From assembly GCA_032128395.1 (NCBI GenBank), contig JAQBGV010000133.1, positions 1 to 48,018 of the forward strand: a DNA stretch of 48,018 bases, in the 5' to 3' direction. Position 1 is the first letter of the stretch. The number at the start of each line of letters is the position of its first letter. A program made the position numbers and the translations under genes. The DNA is from JAQBGV01 sp032128395. GTDB taxonomy: Bacteria > Planctomycetota > UBA8108 > UBA1146. This document shows positions 1 through 10,900 of this stretch, in pieces. The notes under the pieces are model-generated. The model was not told where the DNA came from and ran no database searches. It saw only the letters and a program-made list of their open reading frames with translations.

Positions 1-511
1 TGTCTGCGAGATCGAGCACTTGAATCCCATCGCCGCACTCCGAGACGATGTATGCGTAGTTCAGATAGGTTTTCACATCACGCCACGTACAAGATCCTGG
101 TCCGGGGATGTTGTCGATGACCACCGGGTTCCCGGGGACGGTGATCTCGACGATCGAGGTCCCAGTCGAGTGACCCATCAGCGCGTACTCTCGCCCGCTC
201 GGCGCGGTGTAGCCCCAGCAATCGTTGACGAGCCCGGTACCGCCGAGCTCTGCCACGGTCAGCCAGGAGAGCATCGTCACTCCCTGGGCGTCGTATCCGC
301 CGGGAGGCCCGAACGGCACCGAACCCGATCCAGAACCCGATCCCGAACCGGGTCCCGCGCTGCGGTAGCCGGGGCCGGTGTACGGAGGCTGCGGATTCAG
401 AGCTTTCGGATCATCCTGGTGGGCGAAGACTTGAATACCGAAGATGATCGCCGGAAGAACGGCGATGATCCCGATCCAGGCGATGAACGAGAGGCCTCGC
501 GGTGGACGCAT
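1..511 (-). CDS. LVIVD-repeat (choice-of-anchor B family) exported protein, 5' part
   Basis: Reading the minus strand from an ATG at 511 gives an open frame of 170 codons that runs off the left edge, so the C-terminal part is missing. A hydrophobic segment at about residues 8-28 (IAWIGIIAVLPAIIFGIQVF) is a signal peptide or anchor. A Gly-Ser run (GSGSGSGSGS) and then the domain follow. The domain shows the spacing NDCWGYTAPSGREYALMG, then GTSIVEITVPGNPVVI, then WRDVKTYLNYAYIVSE and GIQVLDL. That pattern is characteristic of LVIVD-repeat proteins of the choice-of-anchor B family, which are predicted beta-propellers exported to the envelope; their function is mostly unknown. GGGGAAGAG lies directly before the start, so spacing is tight and the exact start is not certain. 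It is separated from the peroxidase gene upstream by 122 bases and may be its downstream partner. Confidence 0.8.
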   Translation of the reverse strand, partial: MRPPRGLSFIAWIGIIAVLPAIIFGIQVFAHQDDPKALNPQPPYTGPGYRSAGPGSGSGSGSGSVPFGPPGGYDAQGVTMLSWLTVAELGGTGLVNDCWGYTAPSGREYALMGHSTGTSIVEITVPGNPVVIDNIPGPGSCTWRDVKTYLNYAYIVSECGDGIQVLDLAD

Positions 512-633
512 CTCTTCCCCATTCGATTGGTCGTGACTGGTGAGAGTCTTTGTGCCCTGTCCTGATCGAGTCTAGGGATCAGACCCGATGAGGGCAAGCA
601 CGCCCTGTTCGGCCTGATACGCGGGTGAGGGAG

Positions 634-1911
634 TCAGCGTGGGGCCGGCGGCGAAACCGGTTCATCGGAGAGGGTTCCGAGAAACGCGACAAGATCGGCG
701 ACTTCCCCGTCCGTGAGGTAGAGAGGGGCATTGAGAGGCTCTGGATGCGACGGATCGGGGGGGATCTCCCCGGTCCGGGAAGAGTAGAAGCAAAGGACCT
801 CCTCCAGAGTCGAGAACTGGCCGGCGTGCATGTACGGAGGGGTCCGGGCGACGTTGCGAAGGCCGGGGGTGCGGAAGGCCCCGAAGTCCCCCCCTCGCAC
901 CTGTGTCCCTCGCGCCCGCCTTGCCGCTTCGCCGTCTGGTGCATCGCTCCAAGGTCCGTCCGCGCGAAAGGGATCGTTCCGCACCTCGGGGAACGCCCCA
1001 TACCGGCCGGGGTCCTCGGGTCCCGGTTCCGCTGCGGAACGACTGCACGGAGCCACTCCGGTCGCGTGAAAAGCCTGGTCGGACAGGGTCGGCCCGTGAT
1101 GGCAGAGGTGGCATCCCGCGCTCCCGACGAAGAGTTTCAGTCCCCTGCGAGCCGCGGCGGGGTAACGCTCGTCGTCGGTCCCCGAGCGCAGCGATAGGAC
1201 GAACCGATCGAAGGGGGTCTCGCCGCTCCGGATCGTGCGTTGATACGCGGCGAGCACCTTGCCGAGTTGGGCGACGAGGGCATTTGCGGCGCTCCGTTCC
1301 GACTCCGGGAGCGCGCGCCATTCGTCGGTCGGCCCGACATTTCCGCCGGCACGGGTCGTGACCGCTCGTTCCGGGAACCGAGCGAGGTCGGGCCACTCTC
1401 CGAACAGCGCCTCGAACTCGGCGCGGAGCGCACCATCGCCGGCGAGTCGCCGCAAGACCACCAGGCGATCGCCCCCCATCTCGACGGGGTTCTCGATCGG
1501 CCCGATCGCCTGGCCCCAGAGCGTGCTCGCGCGACCATCCCAGAAGAAGCTCCTACCCCAAGCGACGTTCCACAGACTCGGCGTGTTTCGTCTCGCACTC
1601 GAGATCGTCTTCGCGACGGCGAGCCCATCGATGAAGTCTCGAGCAGGATCGTGGCAGGTTGCGCAGGAGATGGTGCCACCCCCCGAGAGCCGCGGATCGA
1701 AGAAGAGCTTCTCCCCGAGGCGGACGGCGCGGGGATCGTCCGCGACCCGGTTCGTCGGGTCGGGTGGAGGTGCACCGAGGGGAGAGAGCCGCTCGATGCG
1801 ACGCAACTCGGACTCGGAGAACTGAACTTCATCCGCCGTGATCGGCGAGAGGCACGCGGCGATGAGCACGACGACGAAAGCGCGGGATCGGACGCCGGTG
1901 AGCTCCCTCAC
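634..1911 (-). CDS. Di-heme cytochrome c peroxidase (CCP/MauG family)
   Basis: This 425-residue exported protein has a hydrophobic signal peptide at residues 11-26 (AFVVVLIAACLSPITA). Two c-type heme motifs follow, CATCH at 83-87 and CHLCH at 267-271, the two-heme arrangement of bacterial cytochrome c peroxidases and MauG-like enzymes. LGEKLFFDPRLSG before the first heme and TPGLRNVARTPPYMHAG near the C terminus are further family signatures; the Met in PYMHAG is a plausible axial ligand region. The family reduces peroxide in the periplasm with electrons from small c-type donors, or carries out MauG-type oxidations; which applies here cannot be told. The GTG start at 1911 overlaps the stop of the upstream lipoprotein gene (shared GTGA), which indicates translational coupling. 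A longer in-frame extension exists but its sequence is non-protein-like (R/H-rich). Confidence 0.9.
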   Translation of the reverse strand: MRELTGVRSRAFVVVLIAACLSPITADEVQFSESELRRIERLSPLGAPPPDPTNRVADDPRAVRLGEKLFFDPRLSGGGTISCATCHDPARDFIDGLAVAKTISSARRNTPSLWNVAWGRSFFWDGRASTLWGQAIGPIENPVEMGGDRLVVLRRLAGDGALRAEFEALFGEWPDLARFPERAVTTRAGGNVGPTDEWRALPESERSAANALVAQLGKVLAAYQRTIRSGETPFDRFVLSLRSGTDDERYPAAARRGLKLFVGSAGCHLCHHGPTLSDQAFHATGVAPCSRSAAEPGPEDPGRYGAFPEVRNDPFRADGPWSDAPDGEAARRARGTQVRGGDFGAFRTPGLRNVARTPPYMHAGQFSTLEEVLCFYSSRTGEIPPDPSHPEPLNAPLYLTDGEVADLVAFLGTLSDEPVSPPAPR

Positions 1912-2327
1912 TTCGGCTCGACCCACCACTGAGTCCGCTCCGTCTCGGGCCCGAGGGTGATGTCGATCGTGACGAGCCAGCCACCCTCCATGAACATCTC
2001 GAGACCGCGCACGACGAATCGCCCGGGACCGATGCGCTCCACTTCGGGGAGAACGTTCATCCCGTGACCGTGTTGCGGCATCGTGCAATCGACATCGATG
2101 CTGACCTCGGCAAGACCCGCGCGGCTCCCGTCGGTCGGTTCCACCGCGAGTAGGAGTTCGAACGGTTCGTTCAAGGGAGGCGCGGTGTCGGGGCGAACCC
2201 CGACCGTCCAGCGACCATCGTTGCTCACGACCACGCGGTCGAACCGCTCACGCTCGAGTCGATGCTCGGCATCGAGAACCGCACACCCTGGAACCAGGAA
2301 CAGGAGGAAGAGCGGGCGGAGCATCAT
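1908..2327 (-). CDS. YtkA-like domain lipoprotein
   Basis: This is a 139-residue predicted lipoprotein. After MMLRP there is a hydrophobic stretch ending in a lipobox-like LVPGC with Cys15. The rest resembles a YtkA/FixH-like beta-sandwich: FELLLAVEPTD, then a segment with MPQHGHGMNV (His/Met-rich, around residues 90-99), then GRFVVRGLEMFMEGGWLVTI. YtkA-like domains are often found beside copper or cytochrome genes. The MxxHGHGM segment could bind metal, but that is inference. The ATG at 2327 overlaps the TGA of the NHL-protein gene (ATGA), and its own stop overlaps the peroxidase start, so it is the middle gene of a coupled three-gene operon. The operon order suggests a shared envelope redox or copper-related role. 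Confidence 0.75.
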   Translation of the reverse strand: MMLRPLFLLFLVPGCAVLDAEHRLERERFDRVVVSNDGRWTVGVRPDTAPPLNEPFELLLAVEPTDGSRAGLAEVSIDVDCTMPQHGHGMNVLPEVERIGPGRFVVRGLEMFMEGGWLVTIDITLGPETERTQWWVEPK

Positions 2328-3967
2328 TCCGCTCTCCCCTTTCCCACCAGAGCCGCCCGAATCGGCTCCGTGTAGGACCGGCTGCCGAACGCCCAGAGAA
2401 AGTTGCCCTCTCGGTCGATCACTTGCCCGCGGTGGTTCCCGTAGTCGAGCACCCAGATGCGATCGTCTTCGTCGACCGAGATCGCGCGCGGGTGATGGAA
2501 CTCGACCGGACCGACTCCCGGACCACCGATCGAACGGAGCATCGTCCCATCGGGTGCGAAGAGGACCACTCGATGTCCCACGCCATCCGTGACGACCAGG
2601 GTTCCGTCTGCGAGCGCAGCGAGAGACTCCGGGTAGATTCCATCGAGCTGCCAGGTGGACCAAGGACCCGCGGGGCCCGCCGCAGAGTGGATCGCGGGGA
2701 GGGCCGGGTCGAACTTCCAGAATCGCTCGGCCGCGCACCGCAGCTCTCCCGCCTCGGGCGACGGCCAGTGCGGTGCGGGGTCCTCTTCCCCCCACGGTCC
2801 GAGTTGGGTGACGACCTCCCCGTGCGTGCCGTACAACTGGCCACCGGAATCGACGGCGATCCCGGTGGTCGGTCGAGCGAGGCGGGTCGCGGAGATGAGA
2901 CGCAGACGCATCGGATCGAATCCGAGCTCGTCACCGGATACCGGGACGATCTCCATCTGCACGATCCGCTGGTTCCCCCGGTCGAGAACGACCGCTCGCG
3001 GCGGAACTGCGCCGGGGAGGAAGACGATCGGGCCCGGATTCCGAAACTCCCCCAAGCGTGAGCCGGTGCGGTCGCCGACCACCGCGACCCGGATCGGATC
3101 ACTGCCGTCTCGAACCGAGTACAGTTCCACCCGCTCCCCATCCGGTTCCGAGATGAGGAGCCACTTCCCCGAGAGTGCCCAGTGTTCTCCGTAGTGGGCC
3201 GGGAGTTCGATCCTCTCGGAGATCGGGGCCGGGGGAGGATCGTCCGGCCGACGAGCTCGGAAGATCTGGATCCGTCCTTCGATGGTCTCCCCGACGAGGA
3301 GCCGGCCACCACCTGGGGTCACTGCGATGCAGGTCGGGTAGTGGAAGTATCCCTCCCCGGCCCGCGGCACGAGCGCATGGATCCCGAACTTGTACCGAAA
3401 CTCACCATCTGCCGAGAACACCTGCACCCGGTGGTTCCCTGTGTCTGCGATGTAGACCAAGTCGTCGAGGGCCGCGATCGCGAGCGGCCGGTCGAGCAGT
3501 CCGGTGCGAGATCCGAAGTGACCGATGGAGATCCCACGTCCCCGATGCTCCACTCGGTGCTCATCCGGATGGAGACGCCACCCCTCCGCGTAGAGGTGGG
3601 CGTGACCCGGACGAGACCTGCGGCGACTCGCCGTATCGTCGCCAATGGCAGGCAGCTCGACTTGGACGACCCCGTCCCCTGACTCGGTCCAGCTCCATTT
3701 CATCAGGGAGGACAAGGAGATCTGGATTGGCAGCGGCTTCCCATCGAGATCGAAGAGGCGAGTCTCACCGGTCGAGAACCGCACGGCGAACCGATCCCCC
3801 GCGGGGGAGACGGAGATCTCGGTCGGTTCTCCGCCGCAATTCACGGTGCGCTCGTACACATCGATTCGGGCTTGCGCGGCGAGTGCCCACTCCCCGACCG
3901 GGGTTCCGGCGAGGGAGATGATGATCCCGAGCGATCGGGAGACGCAGAGCAGGTGCGAGCCGGTCAT
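2324..3967 (-). CDS. NHL-repeat beta-propeller protein, exported
   Basis: A 547-residue protein with an N-terminal hydrophobic segment (residues 12-32, SLGIIISLAGTPVGEWALAA) that acts as a signal peptide. NHL/SMP-30-like propeller blades are visible: DRPLAIAALDDLVYIADTGN followed by HRVQVFSADGEF (about 159-195), HYPTCIAVTPGG with GRIQIF, LAALADGTLVVTDG with HRVVLFAPDG (about 449-480), and HHPRAISVDEDDRIWVLDYG with HRGQVIDREG (about 491-525). NHL propellers mediate protein or ligand binding and sometimes lyase activity; no catalytic residues can be assigned. The start at 3967 is chosen because AGGA sits 7 bases upstream and it places the signal peptide at the N terminus. The frame continues upstream but overlaps the divergent arfB coding region. 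First gene of the operon with the YtkA-like lipoprotein and peroxidase. Confidence 0.82.
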   Translation of the reverse strand: MTGSHLLCVSRSLGIIISLAGTPVGEWALAAQARIDVYERTVNCGGEPTEISVSPAGDRFAVRFSTGETRLFDLDGKPLPIQISLSSLMKWSWTESGDGVVQVELPAIGDDTASRRRSRPGHAHLYAEGWRLHPDEHRVEHRGRGISIGHFGSRTGLLDRPLAIAALDDLVYIADTGNHRVQVFSADGEFRYKFGIHALVPRAGEGYFHYPTCIAVTPGGGRLLVGETIEGRIQIFRARRPDDPPPAPISERIELPAHYGEHWALSGKWLLISEPDGERVELYSVRDGSDPIRVAVVGDRTGSRLGEFRNPGPIVFLPGAVPPRAVVLDRGNQRIVQMEIVPVSGDELGFDPMRLRLISATRLARPTTGIAVDSGGQLYGTHGEVVTQLGPWGEEDPAPHWPSPEAGELRCAAERFWKFDPALPAIHSAAGPAGPWSTWQLDGIYPESLAALADGTLVVTDGVGHRVVLFAPDGTMLRSIGGPGVGPVEFHHPRAISVDEDDRIWVLDYGNHRGQVIDREGNFLWAFGSRSYTEPIRAALVGKGRAE

Positions 3968-4051
3968 GGTGATATCCTGACGGCCGACCCCTCGATCGAC
4001 AACGGCGATCATCACCACGGCGGGGAGCCCTCTCCCGCGAAGGGGACCGCG

Positions 4052-4501
4052 ATGGCGGAGGCGAGCGACGAGATCTCTGGACTGGAGTGGCGACGCGGGC
4101 GGGTGATCCCCTTTCGCGAGTTCACATTTCGTCAAGATCCGGCGGGGGGACCCGGGGGCCAGCACGCCAACCGCAGCGCGACCCGAGTCACCCTCACCTG
4201 GCGCCCCCTCACCTCGGAGTCGCTCAGGGAACACGAGAAATTGCGACTAGGAGAGGAGTGGGAAGCCCGACTGACCGCGACCGGGATCCTGAGGATCCGG
4301 AGCGGCGACGAACGGAGCGCCCGCCAAAATCGCGAACGCTGCCTGGAGAACCTCCGGGACCTGCTCAAATCCGCCCTCGCTCCTCGCCGGACCCGCCGCA
4401 AGACCCGCCCCACCCTCGCGTCCAAGGAGCGCCGCCTGACGGAGAAGCGCCAGAAGTCGCGCAGGAAGGATCTGAGGCGGCGCCCGGGCGGTGAGGACTG
4501 A
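4052..4501 (+). CDS. arfB: Peptidyl-tRNA hydrolase ArfB (alternative ribosome-rescue factor)
   Basis: This 149-residue protein has a class-I release-factor catalytic domain without codon-recognition domains. The motif GGPGGQHANRSATRVTL places the catalytic GGQ at residues 35-37. The C terminus is a long basic tail (APRRTRRKTRP, then KRQKSRRKDLRRR), the part that in ArfB/YaeJ enters the empty mRNA channel of stalled ribosomes. The function is hydrolysis of peptidyl-tRNA on non-stop ribosomes. Length and layout match the family. The ATG at 4052 is preceded by AAGGGG with a 6-base gap. The in-frame upstream extension overlaps the divergent NHL gene and is not convincing. It is divergently transcribed from the NHL gene, with an 84-base gap between the two starts. 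Confidence 0.9.
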   Translation: MAEASDEISGLEWRRGRVIPFREFTFRQDPAGGPGGQHANRSATRVTLTWRPLTSESLREHEKLRLGEEWEARLTATGILRIRSGDERSARQNRERCLENLRDLLKSALAPRRTRRKTRPTLASKERRLTEKRQKSRRKDLRRRPGGED

Positions 4502-4950
4502 ACTCGACTCCGTGGTCAGGGAGTGACGCCGGGTCCGCCGCACGCAGCCCGTCCCGGGTCCGGTCAGACCATTCGGACATGACTTACAAGTCTTTCCGAA
4601 TCATTCCTGACGAGTGGGCATACTGACTTCTGCCAGTCCTCTGGTAGAATAGTCCTTGCTCGGGTGTCCTGGATCGAGACGGGCGGGCCTTCTTCTCAAC
4701 GCTGACGAGACTTATGTAATAGATTCTCCGATCGTTAAGGATCCCACGTGCCCCATGTCGGTGCTACAATGATCATTCGAGTAGAACCGTCATAAACCAG
4801 CACCATCCACTTCGTTAATGCGGACCTCGGCAGCCCTCTCGCCCGTCTCAGAAATGCGACCGGACCGGAGGACTCGCGGCGTCCCCTTCCCCCCGGGGGC
4901 GGCGCTGCGACACCCGTCGATCGGGGATGTCTTGGACCGGAGCACGGAGA
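4502..4950. promoter_or_regulatory. Intergenic leader of the giant gene: hairpins and candidate promoters
   Basis: This 449-base gap is visibly more AT-rich than its surroundings and holds no credible gene. A hairpin at 4571-4601 has arms ATTCGGA/TCCGAAT enclosing GACT-TACA-AGTC, and may end arfB transcription although no T-run follows. A second hairpin at 4628-4649 (TTCTGCCAG, loop TCCT, CTGGTAGAA, with one G-T pair) overlaps a -10-like TAGAAT at 4645-4650 that has a weak -35-like CTGACT 16 bases upstream. A second candidate is an extended -10, TGCTACAAT at 4762-4770. Either could drive the 26-kb gene. These are read by eye against the sigma-70 consensus, and planctomycete promoters may differ. 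Confidence 0.4.
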
Positions 4951-7900
4951 ATGCGGCGACTCGGGATTCTCCTCGGTCTGGCCCTCCTCGCGGCCGGGCT
5001 CGGCGCAAGTCCACTCCGAGCGGACTGGACCTTCGTTCGCGGCGATACCAACGCCGACGGACAGGTCAACTTCGTCGATGTCATCAATCTCCTGAACAAG
5101 CTGTTCGTCCCCGGCGCTCCGCCACCGTGTCGTGACGCTCTCGACGTCAACGACAACGGGTTCCTCGAGCTGGCGGACCCGATCTTCCTCCTGCAGTACA
5201 TCTTCGAGGGAGGGGCTCCTCCCCGTTCGCCGTTCCCCGGCTGCGGACTCGATCCGACGACCGATTCCCTCGGCTGTGCCGGCCCCCTGACCACATGCCC
5301 CGAATACGCGACCGAAGTGCAATTCTCGATCGCCACTCAGCAGGTGAGCGAGTCGGCGGGGACCCTCGAGGTGGACGTGGTGCTCTCCACCGCGCTCCCG
5401 CTCTCGATGACGATCCTCTTCCAGACCTCCGGGGCCGCGGGAGAGGGTTCGGACTACCTCCCGTTCACGAACCAGGTGATCGTCCCCGCGGGCCAGCTCT
5501 CGGCGACCTTGGTGATCCCGCTGATCGACGACAACATTTTCGAAGGCGACGAGGATCTCACCATCGTCCTCACGCTTCCGGCCTACGCACAGATGGGGAC
5601 GATCGACCTTCACACCGCGATGTTGATGGACGACGACCCGATGCCCGAGGTCAACTTCTCGGGGGGGCCGTGGAGCGCCCAGGAAGGGATCGCGATCGTC
5701 TCGCTCGGTGTCGCCCTGTCCGGTCCGAGCGCGGCTGACGTCTCGTTCTCCGTCGCCGCCTCGGGGGCCGCCCAGGTCGGAACCGACTTCCTGATGCCGA
5801 CGACTCCAGTCACGATCCCCGCAGGCACCCTGTCGGCGACGATCACCGTCCCGATCCTCGATGACTCGCTCTACGAGGGGGTCGAGGAGCTGATCCTGAC
5901 CCTGATCTCCCCCATCGGAGCCGTGGTCGGAGCCGGGGGGACCGCGACGGTCCCGATCGGCGACAACGACACTCCACCGCTGATCTCGTTCGCGGTCCCG
6001 ACCCGCGCGATGGCGGAGGCGAGCATTCCGATCTCGATCTCGGTTTTCCTCGGCCAAGCGGTCGGAATCCCGGTGACCGCGTCCCTCACGGTCTCGGGGA
6101 CGGCGACGCTCGGCGTCGACTACCTGCCGCCGGTCGCCACGGTCACGATCCCGGCGGGGAGCACGATCGGCACATTCACGCTCTCCCCGATCAACGATGC
6201 GTTCGACGAACTCGACGAGACGGTGCTGCTCACCCTAGAGAATCCGACGAACGCGGTGCTCGGCACCTTCTCGACCCTCGAAGTGACGATCATCGACGAT
6301 GACAACGCCCCCTTCGTCTCCTTCCCGGCGCTCGGGCAGAGTGTCGGCGAGGCGGGCGGGACGATCCTCGTGCCGATCACGCTCTCCGCTCCGAGCGCGC
6401 TCGACATCGAGATCCCTTTCACGTTCACGGGGAGCGCCACGGTCCCGGGAGACGCGGTGGTGACCGTCTCGCCCCTCGCCTTCCCGGCGGGGACGACGAG
6501 CGGCACGATCACGGTCGCCATCGTCAACGACGCGAGGTGGGAGCCCGCCGAGAACCTGCAGATCGTGCTCGGCGCGCCGACGAACGCGTTCCCCGGGGCG
6601 ATCACCACCTACTCGATCGCGATCGCCGACGATGACCCAGTGCCGATGGTCGGCTTCACCGCCGCTTCGAGCCAGGTCGACGAGACGGCGGGGACCCACT
6701 CGGTGCTGCTCTCCTTGAGCAGCTTGAGCAGCCAACCGGTCGTCGTTCCCTTGGTGATCTCCGGGACCGCGAGCATCCCCGACGATGCGTCGGTCCCGCT
6801 CTCGGTGACCATCGCCGCGGGCACCCTGACGACTGCGCTCGTCATCGCAATCACGGACGACGGCATCTTCGAGGGACCGGAGACGATCGATCTCGCCCTG
6901 GGAACGCCGAGCGGTGGGACCCTCGCCGGCCAGACGACGCACTCGGTCACGATCATCGACGACGAGCCCACTCCGACCGCGAGCTTCTCGACCGGACTCC
7001 TCTCCGTCGGTGAGTCCGCCGGATCGATCGACCTGACGATTGCGCTGACCATACCCTCGAGCGGTTCGGTCTCGATTCCCTTCCACTTCGAAGGGGATGC
7101 GACCTCGGGGACCGATGTCACCGTCAGCGCGTCACCACTCGCTCTGCTCCCCGGGGAGACGACGGCGACGATCACGGTGGCGGTCGTCGACGACAACGTC
7201 ACCGAGCCCCTCGACACCCTCCGCATCGTTCTCGACCCGCCCACCGGGGCGGCGCTCGGCACTCCGTCGTTCATCGACATCCAGATCACGGACGATGACC
7301 CGCTCCCCGTGCTCTCCCTGGCGACCGCCGGTCATTCCGTCTCCGAAGGGGCTGGGACGACTCTGGTCACCATCCTCTTCGATCGACCCTCTGCGAGCTC
7401 CGTGGTGATGCCGTACTCGATCTCGGGAAGTGCGAGCGCGGGGACGGACTTCACCGTTCCCGCCTCGCCGCTCGTGATCCCACCCTTCACCACGACCATC
7501 GACCTGCTGATCGATCTCGTCGACGACTCGGGCGATGAGACCGACGAGGGGATCACGATCACCCTCGGCGCCCCGACCGGGGCGACGCTCGGGGCGACTA
7601 CCGTGCACACCGTCCTGGTTCTCGACAACGATGCGCCCCCTCTGGTGACCTTGATCCCGGTGCCGGGAAACTCGTTCATCGAGAACGCGGGGAACGTCTC
7701 GGTCACCGCCCAGCTCTCGGCTCCGTCGGTCTTCCCGATCTCGGTTCCGTTCTCCATCACCGGGCAGGTGATCGGCTTCGTCGACTACATCGCGAATTCG
7801 CCCCCTCTCGATTTCGCGCCGGGACAGACTACCGCCTCGATCGGGATCTCCTTGATCAACGACACCCTCTACGAGGGGTCGGAGAGCATGATCATCACCC

Positions 7901-10900
7901 TGGGCCCCCCGACCAATGCGTCGCTGGGGAGTCCGAGTTCGCTGATGCTCTCGCTCGTCGATGATGATCCTCCCCCCGCCGCCAACTTCCTGCAGGCGAC
8001 GAGTATCGTCACCGAGGATGGCGCTGCCGCGCAGGTGGTGGTCACCCTCGATTCTCCCTCGGCGATCGCGTCGGTCCTGCAGTGGACCCTCACCGGGACC
8101 GCATCCACGGGGCTCGACTTCGTCATCTCCCCGATGCAGCTCATCATCCCGGCGGGACAGACCACCGCCCTGGTTTCGATCGCCCCGGTCACCGACAACA
8201 TCGACGAGGCGGACGAGACCGTCACCCTGACCCTCGCGAACTTGATCGACGCGACGCCAGGGGTCGCCTCGACCCACCAGGTGACGATCATCGACCGCAA
8301 CAACCCGCCGACGCTGAGCTTTCAGCTGGCGGCGAGCTCGCTCGTCGAGGGGAGCGGCCCCGCGGGGGTGACGTGGCTCCTCTCCGGCCCATCCGGGAAC
8401 GACCTGACGATCCCCTTCACGGTGAGCGGTGCGGCGGCTGGACCAGACCTGACGATCGATCCCTCGCCACTCGTGATCCCCGCCGGACAGCTCTCCGGAC
8501 AGATCGGTGTCGTGCCGCTCGCGGATGCGGTCGACGAACCGGACCAGGCGGTGGTGATCACCCTCGGGGCGATCACGGGAGCGACCCTCGGGGCGATTTC
8601 CTCGCACACGATCACCGTCGTCGACGCCAACCCGACGCCGACCATCACCCTCCGGACCTCCACTGTTTCGGTGACCGAAACCGGCTTGCCGGTGTCGATC
8701 ATCGTCGACCTGTCGGGGCTCTCCGACTTCGCGGTGACGGTCCCGTTCACGCTCGGGGGGACCGCGACGATCCCCGGCGATGCGACCGTGACCGCCTCGC
8801 CCGTCACGATCGCCCCCGGGACGACCTCGGCTCCGATCGTGGTCACCCCGATCGACGACCTCGCCGACGAGCCGGACGAGACCGTGACGATCACCCTGGG
8901 GAACCCGACGAACGCCGGGCTCGGCGCGACGACGTTCGCGACCGTGACCGTGATCGATGACGATCTCCTGCCGGTCCTCGAGCTCGGTCTGGCGACCGCG
9001 ACCATCGGTGAAGGGGGCGGCAGCTGGCTGGTACCGGTGACCCTGTCGTCCCCGGCGGTCGACCCGGTGACGGTCCCGTACTCGCTCGGCGGCGACGCCG
9101 ATCCACTGACCGACCTCGGCGCGTTCGGCTCGCAGCTGGTGATCCCGCCCGGTAGCAGCTCCGCGACGATCGCGATCCCGATCGCGGATGACTCCCTCGA
9201 CGAACCGGACGAACTCCTGACCCTCGCGCTCGGCACTCCGACGAACGCGACCTCCGGGGTGACGACGACCGCGCAGACGACGATCATCGACAACGATGCA
9301 CCGTCGGTGGTTCGCTTCGCCCTGGCGAGCTCCATCCGGGCGGAGGGGGACGCGACCCTGGTCGTGAACTTGCTGCTCACCCCGGTCTCCGGGCAGGACG
9401 TGGTGGTCCCGATCACACTGTCCGGCTCCGCGACCCCCGGCGAGGACTACATCGCGCCCCTCTCGAACGTCCTGATCCCGGCGGGGAGCACCACCGCGAC
9501 CCTGACGATCCCCCTCCTCGACGATGTGACCTTCGAGGGAGACGAGACGATCCAACTGGTGATCACCGCCCCGAGCCACGCGACGATCGGCACCCCGGGC
9601 ACGCACCTCGCGACGATCACCGACGACGAGCCCGCCCCGGTGCTCTCCTTCGCGACCGCGAGCTCCTCCGCCGCGGAGTCGGCGGGCACCGCAACGGTGA
9701 CCATCCTGCTGGACGCAGCGACCGGGATCCCGGTCACGGCGACGATCTTGACCTCGGGAACCGCGACCGCTGGGACCGACTTCACCCAGAGCGCCACCTC
9801 GGTGACGATCGCCCCGGGACAGTCGAGCGCGACCTTCGCGATCACACTCCTCGACGACCTCATCGACGAGGATGACGAGACCGTCTCCCTGACCTTCGGC
9901 ACGGTACAGGGGGGGGTCCCGGGGCCGCCGACGACTCATCTCCTCTCGATCCTCGACGACGAACCGCTGCCTGCGGTCTCCTTCGCCACGGCCACGCGGC
10001 CCGACACGCCGGAGAGCGCCGGCAGTTTGACGGTCGATGTCCTCCTCGGAGCCCCCTCCGGACGCACCGTCACCGTCCCGCTCGTCCCCGGTGGGAGCGC
10101 GAGCCTCGGGGCCGACTACACCCTCGACACGACCACGGTCACCTTCGCCCCGGGTCAGACCGTTCGCACGGTCTCGATCGTTCTCATCGACGACCCCGCC
10201 GCGGAATCGAACGAAACGATCTCTCTCTCCCTCGGCGCCCCGCTGAGCGCGACCGTCGGCTCTCCCGGGACGCACTCGTTCACCGTCCTCGACGACGACG
10301 GGCTGCCAGCGGTGTCGTTCGCAACCGCCTTCTCGACGGCGGGCGAGGGGATGGGGCTGACGCAGATCACCGCGACCCTGACCGTTCCGGCCAGCGTCCC
10401 GGTGAACGTCCCGCTCCTGATCTCGGGTACTGCGACCCTGAACATCGACTACGCCATCGCGCCGCTCGTCATCCACTTCGACGCGGGGGAGACCGCCGCG
10501 TCGGTGCCGGTGATCGTGATCGACGACCTTCTCAGCGAGGACAATGAAACGATCGTCCTGACCTTCGGGACCCCGACCGGCGCAGTTCTGGGCGCGATCA
10601 CGACCCGCACCATCCAGATCCTCGACGACGATCCACTGCCGACCGTCTTCCTCGAAACTCCGCTCATCGAAGTGATCGAGGGCGCAGGGCCGACGTCGCT
10701 CGGTGTCTTCCTCGATGCGCCCGCCGGGCGCGACGTCATCGTCTCCCTCAGTCTTTCCGGGAGCGCCACCGAGGGGGTGGACCTCGCGGCGGTTCCGACC
10801 ACCGTCGTCGTCCCCGCAGGCGAGACCGAAGCACTGATCTCCCTGATCGTCACCGACGACACCAGCGATGAACCGGTCGAGACCTTCATCCTGGTCGTCG

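Noticed and set aside
20..565. Plus-strand frame of 181 codons at the left edge
   Set aside because: The minus strand encodes a clear LVIVD-repeat protein there; the plus frame has no recognisable features.
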